From positions 1 to 64,000 of the forward strand of contig SVPV01000004.1 in NCBI GenBank assembly GCA_015065725.1: a DNA stretch of 64,000 bases. Reading direction: 5' to 3'. The notes beneath the pieces are model-generated. The model ran no database searches. It saw only the letters and a program-made list of their open reading frames with translations, and was not told the DNA's origin. Positions 36,480-45,129 of this stretch are shown piece after piece. Numbering within the stretch: the first letter of the stretch is position 1; the number at the start of each line of letters is the position of its first letter. Position numbers and translations under genes: made by a program. This DNA is from Oscillospiraceae bacterium (GTDB lineage Bacteria; Bacillota; Clostridia; Oscillospirales; Acutalibacteraceae).

Positions 36480-37694
36480 GTGAAAAGAAAAAAGTGTGTG
36501 GCAATGCTCTTGGCAGGTGGACAGGGTAGCAGACTTGGTGTTCTTACAAGCAAAATAGCAAAGCCCGCAGTACCCTACGGCGGAAAGTACCGTATTATTG
36601 ATTTTCCGCTTTCTAACTGTGCGAATTCTGGAATAGATACAGTTGGTGTACTTACACAGTACAAGCCGCTAGAGCTTAATGACTATATTGCATCAGGCAA
36701 AACGTGGGACCTTGACCGTATGAACGGCGGTGTGCATATTCTGCCGCCCTATCAGGGACAAAAGGGAGGAGATTGGTACAAAGGTACCGCTAATGCAATT
36801 TACCAAAATCTAGCTTTTATAGAAAGATATAATCCTGAATATGTGTTGGTGCTGTCGGGCGACCACATTTATAAAATGGACTATTCTAAAATGCTAAAAG
36901 CACATATAGATAGCGGTGCTGCTTGTACTATCTCTGTTTTGGAGGTTAGTCTTGAGGAGGCTACACGCTTTGGTATTATGAACGTAAATGATGACGATAG
37001 CATTTACGAGTTCGAAGAAAAACCAAAACAGCCTAAAAGTAATTTGGCATCGATGGGTATCTATATATTTACCTTCGAAAAACTTCGTAAATATTTAATA
37101 GAGGATAACGATAATCCTAATTCTTCAAATGATTTCGGTAAGGACGTTATACCGCTTATGCTTTCAAGCGGTGAAAAAATGATGGTTTATCGTTTTAACG
37201 ATTATTGGAAGGATGTCGGCACGGTAGAATCACTTTGGGATGCAAATCTTGATTTGCTTAACCCTAAAATTGACCTTAACCTGTCTGATAGTAATTGGAA
37301 AATATATTCAAAGTCTATGGGACTTCCCCCGCAGTACCTGTCACCCACATCAAAGGTTGAAAATTCATTGATTACCGACGGTTGTGAAATTGACGGAAAG
37401 GTTGACTATAGCATACTTTTTGAAAACGTAACTGTTGAGGAGGGTGCTAGTGTTGAATATTCACTGGTAATGCCAAACACTGTTGTTAAAAAGGGTGCAC
37501 ACGTGCAGTACGCTATAATCGCCGAAAACTGTACTGTAGGTGAAAACGCAGAGGTGGGTGCCGACCCTGCCGTTGTTGGTAACGACGGTTGGGGAATTAC
37601 TGTTGTAGGTGATTCGCTAACTGTAGGTGCAGGTGCTATAATCGGTGCTAATAATATGATTACAAAAGACGTTAAGGAGGGCGAAAAAATATGA
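36480..37694 (+). CDS. glgC: Glucose-1-phosphate adenylyltransferase, catalytic subunit
   Basis: GlgC makes ADP-glucose from ATP and glucose-1-phosphate, the committed step of glycogen synthesis. Motifs include [16 protein letters not shown] (nucleotide binding), [31 protein letters not shown] and the catalytic [10 protein letters not shown]. The C-terminal left-handed beta-helix has hexapeptide repeats. It starts at GTG with AAGGAG upstream and overlaps glgD by 4 bases, so the subunits are co-translated. Confidence 0.97.
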   Translation: MKRKKCVAMLLAGGQGSRLGVLTSKIAKPAVPYGGKYRIIDFPLSNCANSGIDTVGVLTQYKPLELNDYIASGKTWDLDRMNGGVHILPPYQGQKGGDWYKGTANAIYQNLAFIERYNPEYVLVLSGDHIYKMDYSKMLKAHIDSGAACTISVLEVSLEEATRFGIMNVNDDDSIYEFEEKPKQPKSNLASMGIYIFTFEKLRKYLIEDNDNPNSSNDFGKDVIPLMLSSGEKMMVYRFNDYWKDVGTVESLWDANLDLLNPKIDLNLSDSNWKIYSKSMGLPPQYLSPTSKVENSLITDGCEIDGKVDYSILFENVTVEEGASVEYSLVMPNTVVKKGAHVQYAIIAENCTVGENAEVGADPAVVGNDGWGITVVGDSLTVGAGAIIGANNMITKDVKEGEKI

Positions 37695-38809
37695 AAGCTG
37701 GTAATGTTTCGGCAATAGTATTTGCAAATACTTCGGACGAACGTATGGGAGACTTGACCGCAGTTCGCTCAAGTGCGTCGTTGCCCTTTGGTGCACGCTA
37801 TAGACTTATAGATTTTGCACTTTCGAATCTTGTAAATGCAGGAATTTCAAATGTAGGTGTAATTACCAAAGAAAATTATAGGTCGCTAATGGACCATATA
37901 GGTAGCGGTATTTATTGGGACCTTGACCGTAAAAACGGCGGTCTTCATATTTTACCGCCATTTAATATCAGAAACGCAATAAAGTATTCGGGTTATGTTG
38001 ACGCTCTTAACGGTGCTAAAAACTATATATTACGCAGTAAGTCTGATTATATAGTTATTTGCGATGCAAATGTTGTTGCGAATATTGAGCTTGAAGCGGC
38101 ATTAGAAGCCCACATAGAAAACTCTGCCGATATTACGCTTTTATGGCATAAGGGTAATGTTCCCTCTAATTATTCGGATACTATGGTATTAAAGCTTGAT
38201 AAGGAACAGAGAATTAACGAGTTATCTTTCTGTGAGGACGGTAGTGCAGAACAAAATCACGAATTTGGATTTTATATTATTAATACAGACGTGCTTATTA
38301 ATATGATTGATTTAGCCTACCAAAACGGTCTGTCGGATTTAAAGCTTGCCTTTTTTGTGGATAAGGTTAAAAAGTTCCGTATTTTTGGGTTTGAGCATAA
38401 GGGCTATCTTTCGGTAATAGATAACGAAAAATCCTATTATAACGCTAATATGGACCTTTTAAAAGCTGATACACGTGCTTTTCTCTTTAATAAGGAACGC
38501 CCAATACTTACAAAAACAAGGGACGATATGCCAACACGCTACGGTACACACGCTGTTGTAAGCAACTGTGCTATAGGTGACGGTTGCATAATTGACGGCA
38601 CTGTAAAAAACAGCATACTCTTTAGAGGTGTAAAGGTAGAAAAGGGTGCTGTGGTTGAAAACAGTATTATTATGCAGTCGGGCGTGATATCAAAAGGTGC
38701 AAATTTAAACTTTGCAATACTTGATAAAAATGTTACTGTCGGTGAAGATAAGGTGCTTTGCGGTACGGTGGATTCTGCACTTATGATAGGTAAGGGCAAA
38801 AAGCTTTAA
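37691..38809 (+). CDS. glgD: Glucose-1-phosphate adenylyltransferase, regulatory subunit GlgD
   Basis: GlgD is the Firmicutes-specific partner of GlgC. It keeps the overall fold ([38 protein letters not shown]) but its N-terminus is degenerate ([18 protein letters not shown] instead of LAGGxGxRL). The catalytic EEKP block is missing too, so it should be non-catalytic. It needs GlgC, encoded directly upstream with an ATGA overlap. Confidence 0.95.
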   Translation: MKAGNVSAIVFANTSDERMGDLTAVRSSASLPFGARYRLIDFALSNLVNAGISNVGVITKENYRSLMDHIGSGIYWDLDRKNGGLHILPPFNIRNAIKYSGYVDALNGAKNYILRSKSDYIVICDANVVANIELEAALEAHIENSADITLLWHKGNVPSNYSDTMVLKLDKEQRINELSFCEDGSAEQNHEFGFYIINTDVLINMIDLAYQNGLSDLKLAFFVDKVKKFRIFGFEHKGYLSVIDNEKSYYNANMDLLKADTRAFLFNKERPILTKTRDDMPTRYGTHAVVSNCAIGDGCIIDGTVKNSILFRGVKVEKGAVVENSIIMQSGVISKGANLNFAILDKNVTVGEDKVLCGTVDSALMIGKGKKL

Positions 38810-38826
38810 AAGAAAGGAAAACAAAT

Positions 38827-40251
38827 ATGAAAGTTTTATATGCTTCCAGCGAGGCTTATCCCTTTGCTATGTCGGGAGGTCTTGCAGATGTTGCAGGTGC
38901 ATTACCAAAGGCACTTCGAAGAAGACTTATAGGTTGCCGCGTGGTTATGCCGCTTTATTCTTCAGTACCTGATGAGCTTCGTGCTAATATGACATTTGTA
39001 AAAAGCATTACTGTACCTGTTTCGTGGCGTAGACAGTATTGCGGTATTTTTGAGGCACATGTTGACGGTGTGATTTATTATCTTATTGATAATCAGTATT
39101 ATTTTAAACGTGAGGGACTTTACGGTCACTATGACGATGCTGAGCGTTTTGCTTTTTTCTCACGTGCGGTGCTTGAAATTATACAACACATAGGCTTTAA
39201 GCCCGATATTATACATTGTAACGATTGGCAGACGGCTATGGTGCCTGTATATCTTAATGAAATATACCGCCAAAACGAGCTTTACCGCGATATTAAAACT
39301 GTATATACAATTCATAATATACAGTATCAAGGTAAATACGGTAGAGAACTTTACGGCGATGTTTTAGGTCTTCCCGAGGGTAGAGAAGACTTACTTATGT
39401 ATGACGGCTGTATAAATCTTATGAAGGCGGCAATACAATGCTCTGATAAGGTAACAACCGTTTCCCCGACATACGCAAGGGAGATTTTGGACCCGTATTT
39501 TTCACACGGACTTGATAGAATATTAAGTCAATTCACATATAAGCTTACGGGTATAGTAAACGGAATTGACCACGATGTTTATAATTCTGAAACTGACCCT
39601 CTGATTTATAGGAACTTTACGATTGATAGTTTAGAGGATAAAGCCTATAATAAAAAATGCTTGCAAGCAGAAATGGGCTTACCTGAGCGTGCAGACGTAC
39701 CTGTTATAGCTATGGTTACGCGTCTTGTAAAGCATAAGGGATTAGACCTTGTAAAATGTGTGTTTGAAGAGCTTTTAAAGGCGGATTTGCAGTTTGTAAT
39801 TCTAGGCTCGGGTGAATGGGAGTTCGAAACCTTCTTTTACGAAATGGCTACTAAATATCCCGATAAGGTAGCCCTAAAACTTGGCTTTATACCGGCTTTA
39901 GCACATAAAATTTATGCAGGTGCCGATATATTCTTGATGCCTAGCCAGTCGGAACCTTGCGGCCTTGCTCAAATGGTTGCACTTCGCTATGGCACAATTC
40001 CGATTGTTCGCAAAACGGGCGGTCTTAACGATACTATTTCGGATAGCGGTGACGGTAAGGGTAACGGCTTTACCTTCCAAAATTACAATGCCCACGAAAT
40101 GCAGGATGCTGTTTGGCGTGCAATTGCAGGATATGCCGATAAAGAAGGCTTCGATATTCTTCGCCGTCGTGCTATGGAATATAACAGTAGCTGGGCGGCT
40201 TCGGCAAGACTTTATATAGGAATTTACAAAGAGCTTTTGGCTAAAAAATAA
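38827..40251 (+). CDS. glgA: Glycogen synthase (ADP-glucose-dependent)
   Basis: This GT5 glycosyltransferase extends alpha-1,4-glucan from ADP-glucose. The N-terminal block is EAYPFAMSGGLADVAGALPKAL; further motifs are IIHCNDWQTAMVPVYL, YTIHNIQYQGKYG and the C-terminal MPSQSEPCGLAQMVALRYGTIPIVRKTGGLNDT. The 474-residue length is normal. AAGGAAAA lies upstream. It ends the glgC-glgD-glgA operon; branching enzyme and phosphorylase genes are not in this window. Confidence 0.97.
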   Translation: MKVLYASSEAYPFAMSGGLADVAGALPKALRRRLIGCRVVMPLYSSVPDELRANMTFVKSITVPVSWRRQYCGIFEAHVDGVIYYLIDNQYYFKREGLYGHYDDAERFAFFSRAVLEIIQHIGFKPDIIHCNDWQTAMVPVYLNEIYRQNELYRDIKTVYTIHNIQYQGKYGRELYGDVLGLPEGREDLLMYDGCINLMKAAIQCSDKVTTVSPTYAREILDPYFSHGLDRILSQFTYKLTGIVNGIDHDVYNSETDPLIYRNFTIDSLEDKAYNKKCLQAEMGLPERADVPVIAMVTRLVKHKGLDLVKCVFEELLKADLQFVILGSGEWEFETFFYEMATKYPDKVALKLGFIPALAHKIYAGADIFLMPSQSEPCGLAQMVALRYGTIPIVRKTGGLNDTISDSGDGKGNGFTFQNYNAHEMQDAVWRAIAGYADKEGFDILRRRAMEYNSSWAASARLYIGIYKELLAKK

Positions 40252-40265
40252 AGAATAAAAAATAT

Positions 40266-40299
40266 ACAGGTTGCATTTATTTGCAACCTGTGTTATTTT
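40266..40299 (+). terminator. Terminator after glgA
   Basis: ACAGGTTGCA and TGCAACCTGT form a perfect 10-bp stem, followed by a T-rich stretch. Confidence 0.85.
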
Positions 40300-40330
40300 A
40301 GTAATGAAAGTATTTTTTGTAGGTGATTTT

Positions 40331-41221
40331 GTGGATAAATTTATAGAAATCATAAAGGTATTTTTGCTAGGTATTGTTGAGGGTATCACTGAATGGTTGC
40401 CCATAAGCAGTACTGGGCATATGATATTGGTTGATGAGTTTGTAAAACTTAAAGCCGATGCCGATTTTATGGACATATTTTTTGTAGTAATACAGCTTGG
40501 TGCTATTTTGGCGGTGGTACTCTTATTTTGGAACAAAATTTGGCCGTTTCATTTAAAATCGACAAGGGTTGAGCCGTATTTTAAAGACGATGGCGGTATA
40601 AAAACACTTCTAAATAATTATGTTTATATGGATAAAATTATCCTTTGGCTTAAGATTTTGGTTGCAAGTGTTCCTGCGGCTGTGTTGGGACTCGCTTTTG
40701 ACGACCAAATTGATGCAATGCTTACGGGCGACTTTAGGGCGTATGTTGTGTCGGCAGCACTTATAGTTTACGGTGTGCTTTTCATTGTTATTGAAAATAT
40801 GAATAAGAAAGAGCGATTTAGTGAGCTTTCTGATATCAGCTATAGAACAGCCTTTTTTATAGGTCTTATACAGTGCTTGGCTTTAGTACCTGGAACCTCA
40901 CGTAGCGGCTCAACAATATTGGGTGCAGTGCTTTTGGGTGCTGGCAGAACCTTGGCAGCAGAATTTTCATTCTTTTTGTCAATTCCCGCAATGGTGGGCG
41001 GTAGTGCTATAAAGCTTTTAAAGTTTTTCCTTGAAGGTAACACCTTTACAAGCTATGAAATATTTATATTGCTGCTCGGTATGGCGGTAGCTTTCGTAGT
41101 GTCTGTTTTGGCAATTAAATTCTTGCTCTCCTTTATAAAGAAGCACGATTTTAAGGCTTTCGGTTATTATCGCATAATTCTAGGCGTAATTTTAATAATA
41201 TATTTTGTTTTAAGCAAATAA
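40331..41221 (+). CDS. uppP: Undecaprenyl-diphosphatase
   Basis: UppP (BacA family) dephosphorylates undecaprenyl diphosphate so the lipid carrier can be reused for wall synthesis; it also confers bacitracin tolerance. Motifs are GIVEGITEWLPISSTGHMIL and LVPGTSRSGSTILGAVLLG. At least seven hydrophobic segments are present. Longer readings overlap the glgA terminator. The GTG at 40331 has AGGTGAT 5 bases upstream, giving a normal 296 residues. Confidence 0.94.
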   Translation: MDKFIEIIKVFLLGIVEGITEWLPISSTGHMILVDEFVKLKADADFMDIFFVVIQLGAILAVVLLFWNKIWPFHLKSTRVEPYFKDDGGIKTLLNNYVYMDKIILWLKILVASVPAAVLGLAFDDQIDAMLTGDFRAYVVSAALIVYGVLFIVIENMNKKERFSELSDISYRTAFFIGLIQCLALVPGTSRSGSTILGAVLLGAGRTLAAEFSFFLSIPAMVGGSAIKLLKFFLEGNTFTSYEIFILLLGMAVAFVVSVLAIKFLLSFIKKHDFKAFGYYRIILGVILIIYFVLSK

Positions 41222-41241
41222 ATTATAATTAAGACGATAAT

Positions 41242-41274
41242 AAAAAAACCTTGTTCTTTGGAACAAGGTTTTTT
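41242..41274. terminator. Bidirectional terminator of uppP and tRNA-Pro
   Basis: AACCTTGTTC-TTTG-GAACAAGGTT with six A on one side and T on the other. It serves uppP on the plus strand and, directly after the CCA end, the tRNA on the minus strand. Confidence 0.92.
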
Positions 41275-41350
41275 GGTCGAGGTGACAGGACTTGAACCTG
41301 CGGCCTCTGCGTCCCGAACGCAGCGCTCTACCAAACTGAGCCACACCTCG
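41274..41350 (-). tRNA. tRNA-Pro (anticodon CGG)
   Basis: A 77-base cloverleaf with encoded CCA. The acceptor CGAGGTG/CACCTCG carries discriminator A, and the D-stem is GCTC/GAGC. The anticodon stem CTGCG/CGCAG closes loop TTCGGGA, giving anticodon CGG with G37 as in proline tRNAs. The T-arm is GCAGG-TTCAAGT-CCTGT. Its first 21 bases are repeated twice more upstream in a tandem array. Confidence 0.96.
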
Positions 41351-41737
41351 ATAATTAATTTATTAAGTTGTAAGATTAAAAATAGTGAATTCAATTCGCA
41401 CTGCTACGCAGCTTACTCTTGCGGTGCCCGACGATTCGAAACTGCCGTTTCTCACTTGTCGACCGCTACGCCTTTTCGTGTTCGTTTTATCGTCCGCAGG
41501 ACGCACTCACACTCAAAGCTACCAAACTGAGCCACACCTCGATAATTAATTTATTAAGTTGTAAGATTAAAAATAGTGAATTCAATTCGCACTGCTACGC
41601 AGCTTACTCTTGCGGTACCCGACGATTCGAAACTGCCGTTTCTCACTTGTCGACCGCTACGCCTTTTCGTGTTCGTTTCATCGTCCGCAGGACGCACTCA
41701 CACTCAAAGCTACCAAACTGAGCCACACTTCGATAAT
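41330..41737. repeat. Tandem 191-bp repeats built on the tRNA-Pro 5' end
   Basis: A 26-base direct repeat (the tRNA 5' 21 bases plus five upstream bases) occurs at 41330-41355, 41521-41546 and 41712-41737. Between the copies lie two 165-bp inserts (41356-41520 and 41547-41711) that differ at only two positions (41426/41617 and 41488/41679). The inserts carry short hairpins (GTCC-GCA-GGAC, CTGC-TAC-GCAG, GCGGT/ACCGC) and no credible gene. This accounts for the only gene-free stretch over 300 bases (41351-41857); the rest holds a promoter and a hairpin. Confidence 0.9.
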
Positions 41738-41760
41738 ATGCAATTTTAGACAGCTATATA

Positions 41761-41789
41761 ATTATATATAATTGAGGTTAAAAAGTCAA
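41761..41789 (-). promoter_or_regulatory. Promoter of the tRNA-Pro locus
   Basis: TTGACT (41789-41784), a 17-base spacer and TATAAT (41766-41761). It is ideally spaced for the first (now partial) tRNA copy at 41732, so the transcript must cross both 165-bp inserts to reach the intact tRNA. Confidence 0.75.
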
Positions 41790-41820
41790 TATATTTTTTC
41801 AATTTTAGATTAAATACAAA

Positions 41821-41852
41821 GGCGGCAGAGAAATTAAAAACTCTCTGCCGCC
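41821..41852 (-). terminator. Hairpin after the minus-strand membrane operon
   Basis: GGCGGCAGAG and CTCTGCCGCC pair over a 12-base loop just past the stop codon. The T-run on the minus strand is weak. Confidence 0.65.
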
Positions 41853-41857
41853 AAATA

Positions 41858-42676
41858 TTATTTCTTTTCTTTTTTAAGTCTTGCCTTAGCTTCTTCTACG
41901 GTTTCACCGTCTTTGGTAAGATAAGCGTCAACAAATTTATCTTCTATTTTGGAATAACCGTCTATAACGCCTTTCTCAATCTTTTTATAACCGTCAACAA
42001 CACCTTTTTCGATTGACTTATAACCACTTGTGACTGCCTCAGCAATCTTTTCGTTTGCTTTTACAATTTTTGATTTTGCCATAGTGACTCTTTTTCCTCC
42101 TATCAGATTAATTCCGAGAAGCAGCACAATAAACCAAGCGGCTGTTCCCGTTAAAACATTAAATAATAAAATTTCAGCCGATGTCATACCGGGAAATGAA
42201 ATTAGCATTGACCGTTGTAATGTATAGATAGAAACAACTGCATCTGCAAAAGATATATTTCGCAAAGTCGCTGTAATAGGCAAAGCAAACTGTTTTGATT
42301 TGACTAGGCCTATAATCGCAACAGTTATTTTAGTAAAGGTGTAGGTTGCAATTGCAATCATCACAATTTCATTAAACTTTGTGCCACGTTCCGTAACGGC
42401 AGATAAAACGTTAATGCCTATTAAACAAAATGAAAGCACAATTAATAAAATACCTGTAATTCGTTTTGCGAAAAGCTCTATATCCGAATCTCCTTTTGCT
42501 TTACGTTTTACCATTAAAACCGAAAAACGTGTAGTAGCAAGTACGGTGTAATATGCACCAACGGTGATAAACCACCAAGAATGAGAAATAAAGCCCACAA
42601 CGCAATTACTTACTGCATATGCAACGTTGCAGAGAAGACTTATACAAGGATTTTTTGCAGTGTTCAACATCTTCAT
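41858..42676 (-). CDS. Integral membrane protein with C-terminal amphipathic repeats
   Basis: The 272-residue protein has five to six membrane spans in its first ~195 residues (WWFITVGAYYTVLAT, ITGILLIVLSFCLIGINVL, WFIVLLLGINLIGG). It ends in three imperfect 12-residue units (GYKSIEKGVVDG, GYKKIEKGVIDG, GYSKIEDKFVDAYL) followed by a charged tail. It overlaps the preceding gene (ATGA) and shares its TetR-controlled promoter. Function unknown. Confidence 0.75.
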   Translation of the reverse strand: MKMLNTAKNPCISLLCNVAYAVSNCVVGFISHSWWFITVGAYYTVLATTRFSVLMVKRKAKGDSDIELFAKRITGILLIVLSFCLIGINVLSAVTERGTKFNEIVMIAIATYTFTKITVAIIGLVKSKQFALPITATLRNISFADAVVSIYTLQRSMLISFPGMTSAEILLFNVLTGTAAWFIVLLLGINLIGGKRVTMAKSKIVKANEKIAEAVTSGYKSIEKGVVDGYKKIEKGVIDGYSKIEDKFVDAYLTKDGETVEEAKARLKKEKK

Positions 42677-43041
42677 TTGATACCCTTAATTATTGGGATT
42701 AAGGCAATCAGCATAATAATACCAAGCAAGCCGATAAGTGTTCCCCATACAATCTGTTGCCATACAAGGCACATACACATACCAACACCGAGAACCAAGG
42801 CAGAAATAATTCCGTAGACAGTATAAAAAATGTTTTTTAGGTTAAATTTCGGAAGTGATTTGTTCTCCATCTTGCACCAAACAAGAAAAGTGACAACTCC
42901 GATAATTAGTCCTACACAACCGAAAACAACGCCTTCGGTAAAAGCGTTCCACTCAGGCAAAAGTGCCATACACATACCAATAGCGAATAGCACCCCGCTT
43001 ACAGTTCCCATTATTAATGCAACAAAACTACTTTTTTTCAT
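42673..43041 (-). CDS. Small four-helix membrane protein
   Basis: The 122-residue product has about four hydrophobic helices (FVALIMGTVSGVLFAIGMCMALLP, GVVFGCVGLIIGVVTFLVWC, NIFYTVYGIISALVLGVGMCMCLV, LIGLLGIIMLIALIPII). GGAGG lies ahead of the ATG. It is the first gene of a two-gene operon divergent from a TetR regulator. Such pairs often respond to membrane-active compounds, but no function can be assigned. Confidence 0.75.
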   Translation of the reverse strand: MKKSSFVALIMGTVSGVLFAIGMCMALLPEWNAFTEGVVFGCVGLIIGVVTFLVWCKMENKSLPKFNLKNIFYTVYGIISALVLGVGMCMCLVWQQIVWGTLIGLLGIIMLIALIPIIKGIK

Positions 43042-43052
43042 TTATAAAGCCT

Positions 43053-43075
43053 CCTTTCATTATTCCAACACTTGT
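43053..43075. promoter_or_regulatory. Left arm of a perfect 23-bp inverted repeat (probable TetR operator)
   Basis: This arm is the exact reverse complement of 43136-43158. It includes the near-palindrome ACACTTGTGT region and the start of the ribosome site of the minus-strand membrane gene. Confidence 0.75.
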
Positions 43076-43121
43076 GTTTTTATTGCAATTATAGTATAAT
43101 GCTTTAGAAAATAGAAAACAA
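43072..43121. promoter_or_regulatory. Overlapping divergent promoters of the TetR locus
   Basis: Plus strand: TTGTGT (43072-43077), 17 bases, TATAAT (43095-43100) for the regulator. Minus strand: TTGTTT (43121-43116), 17 bases, TATACT (43098-43093) for the membrane genes. Both lie between the two repeat arms, so one bound repressor could block both. Confidence 0.6.
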
Positions 43122-43135
43122 TCATCAATTTCACA

Positions 43136-43158
43136 ACAAGTGTTGGAATAATGAAAGG
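43136..43158. promoter_or_regulatory. Right arm of the perfect 23-bp inverted repeat
   Basis: It matches the left arm at all 23 positions in inverted orientation and runs into the AAAGGA ribosome site of the TetR gene. Confidence 0.75.
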
Positions 43159-43166
43159 AAAACGAT

Positions 43167-43688
43167 ATGAACGTAAAAAATAATAAGCGACGCCGTGAAT
43201 CGCAGGAAAAAATAGAAAAAGTATTTATTGAGTTATTACAGGACTACGAGATAAAGGAATTAACTGTTTCGGATATTATCAAACGGGCAGGGCTTAACCG
43301 CAGTACTTTTTATGCTAACTATCTTGATATTTTTGACCTTGCTGATAAAACAAGAGTTAAATTAGAAAACGATTTTAGCAGTCTGTTTGCAGATTATGAT
43401 TATTTTAATGAAAATAGCGGTGCATTAAAAATGTTCACCCACATAAAAGAAAACCAAATATTTTATAAGACATATTTTAAATTATGCTATGATGAAAAAC
43501 ATCTCATTTCAATATACGATACAAAGCGTGCCGAAAAAGAGCATATGGACTCTAATATCAAATATCATATTGAGTTTTTCAGAAACGGTCTTAATGCCAT
43601 TATAAAGCTCTGGCTTGCGGGTGGCTGTAAGGAATCACCTGAGGAATTAGCACAGGTATTAAAGCAAGAATATAGGGGAAGACAATAG
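43167..43688 (+). CDS. TetR/AcrR-family transcriptional regulator
   Basis: The N-terminal helix-turn-helix reads KIEKVFIELLQDYEIKELTVSDIIKRAGLNRSTFYANYLDIFDLADK, the typical TetR DNA-binding start. The 173-residue length and C-terminal helical domain with FRNGLNAIIKLWLAGGCKESPEEL resemble the TetR_C_33 type of small regulators. It is divergent from two membrane-protein genes and lies beside a perfect inverted repeat, so it probably represses both itself and them. Confidence 0.93.
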   Translation: MNVKNNKRRRESQEKIEKVFIELLQDYEIKELTVSDIIKRAGLNRSTFYANYLDIFDLADKTRVKLENDFSSLFADYDYFNENSGALKMFTHIKENQIFYKTYFKLCYDEKHLISIYDTKRAEKEHMDSNIKYHIEFFRNGLNAIIKLWLAGGCKESPEELAQVLKQEYRGRQ

Positions 43689-43721
43689 GGTGGACTGACG
43701 AGAGTGTCAATTAACCAACAA

Positions 43722-43758
43722 AAAAGAGAAGACTCGTGATAAACGAATCTTCTCTTTT
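43722..43758. terminator. Bidirectional terminator
   Basis: AAAAGAGAAGA-TCGT / ACGA-TCTTCTCTTTT, a 15-bp stem with flanking A and T runs, between the convergent TetR and deacetylase genes. Confidence 0.85.
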
Positions 43759-43801
43759 CTACTGTTGGTAGTTTTGTACTTTTGCTCAGTTTTTTACCGA
43801 A

Positions 43802-44500
43802 TTAAAGCAATGCTTCCTTATTTGTGCAATAACAAATATCATCGTGATTTGCTATCAACTCAAAAAACTCTTCAAGTTTTACCCAGTTTTTACTGTCATA
43901 ATCCATTTCAAATGCGTGGCCCCAAATATAGAAAATTTGCGGTTTTTCGGGTTTTGATTCTACAAATTGCTTGCCTAAATCCATCATATTATCAAAGTCT
44001 AAATGATAAACCGACGGGTCAAATAAGTAAAGATTTTTTTGTTCGTCAAAATTATGCGTTGACTGTATAGTGCGGCAATATTTAACGGCAGTATTATCTC
44101 TAATTACATTTGCTACATGCTTGTTTGCTCTGCCGCAAGGATATGCCATACCTACAATGTCATAACCGACAAGCTCTTCAAGCCTTTTTCTGTCTTCTTC
44201 AACCTGATAAATAATATCAGAGTCGCTAATCTCGGTAAGCAAAGGGTGAGTAACGGTATGTACGGCAACCTCATGTCCCTCGTAAACATATTTTACATCC
44301 TCTGCCTTGATTTTATAGTGACAAATTCTTTTTCCTACGCGGTCTAGAAAATTAGAGCCGCCAAGAAAACCGGAATTCAAATTAAAAGTACATTTAAGAC
44401 CGTATTTATTAAGTAATTCTATGAGCTGTACGTCTTGTACAACGGCATCGTCATAACTAAAAGTAACTGCTTTAAGCTTACCGCTGTTTTTAAAATCCAT
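43802..44500 (-). CDS. Polysaccharide deacetylase (NodB-type)
   Basis: The catalytic motifs of carbohydrate esterase 4 are present: AVTFSYDDAV (Asp-Asp), EVAVHTVTHPLL (HxxxH metal ligands) and VGMAYPCGR (RxPxG-like motif, changed to YPCGR). There is no signal peptide or membrane helix in 232 residues, so it is predicted cytoplasmic, unlike wall deacetylases. It may act on soluble sugars. It has no operon partner. Confidence 0.88.
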   Translation of the reverse strand: MDFKNSGKLKAVTFSYDDAVVQDVQLIELLNKYGLKCTFNLNSGFLGGSNFLDRVGKRICHYKIKAEDVKYVYEGHEVAVHTVTHPLLTEISDSDIIYQVEEDRKRLEELVGYDIVGMAYPCGRANKHVANVIRDNTAVKYCRTIQSTHNFDEQKNLYLFDPSVYHLDFDNMMDLGKQFVESKPEKPQIFYIWGHAFEMDYDSKNWVKLEEFFELIANHDDICYCTNKEALL

Positions 44501-44614
44501 TATAAAAACCCCTTAAATATTTTTTATAATTATATAATGTTTTCTTCGGAAAGTAAACAAAAAAGAGTATATATTAAAATTTTTATTCATAATTTAAAAA
44601 GGGGAGATGATTTT

Positions 44615-45079
44615 TTGGTAATAAAATGGAAAGAACTAATCATTAGTATATTGATACCACTAGCAGTCGGAGGATTATCGGCATTGATAACGGGCGGTCA
44701 AATGAGCGATTTTATGCTGCTAAATCAACCGCCATTGTCACCGCCAGCGTGGCTTTTTCCCGTTGTGTGGACTGTGCTTTATATACTTATGGGCATAGCT
44801 TCGTATCTTGTATGGCAGGCAAAAGATAAAAACACCGATTTAGCACTTAAAATATACGGTTTACAGCTATTCTTTAATTTCTTTTGGTCATATATATTTT
44901 TTAGTTTAGAAAACTATCTTTTTGCGTTTATTTGGCTTTTGATACTTTGGGTGTTGATAATTGTTACAACAGTATTGTTTTATAGAATAAGCAAGCCTGC
45001 AGGATATTTGATGATACCGTATCTTTTGTGGGTTACCTTTGCGGCATATTTAAATTTAGCAATTTATATTTTGAATTGA
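44615..45079 (+). CDS. tspO: TspO/MBR family membrane protein
   Basis: The TspO family binds porphyrins and tetrapyrroles. Here 154 residues with five membrane helices show the signatures LNQPPLSPPAWLFPVVWTVLYILMGIASYLVW and LQLFFNFFWSYIFF. The reading frame extends 60 residues further upstream, but that part is unlike the family. GGGGAG is 8 bases ahead of a TTG at 44615, which gives the usual length. Confidence 0.93.
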   Translation: MVIKWKELIISILIPLAVGGLSALITGGQMSDFMLLNQPPLSPPAWLFPVVWTVLYILMGIASYLVWQAKDKNTDLALKIYGLQLFFNFFWSYIFFSLENYLFAFIWLLILWVLIIVTTVLFYRISKPAGYLMIPYLLWVTFAAYLNLAIYILN

Positions 45080-45091
45080 TTTTATAATAGC

Positions 45092-45124
45092 AAAACGGAC
45101 GGTCGATTTTCGACCGTCCGTTTT
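45092..45124. terminator. Bidirectional terminator
   Basis: AAAACGGACGGTCG and CGACCGTCCGTTTT form a 14-bp stem between convergent genes. Confidence 0.93.
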
Positions 45125-45129
45125 AACAG

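Noticed and set aside
41258-41721. Two overlapping plus-strand open frames across the tRNA-Pro repeats
   Set aside because: They read antisense through the tRNA and the tandem repeat and have no ribosome site or recognisable protein features.
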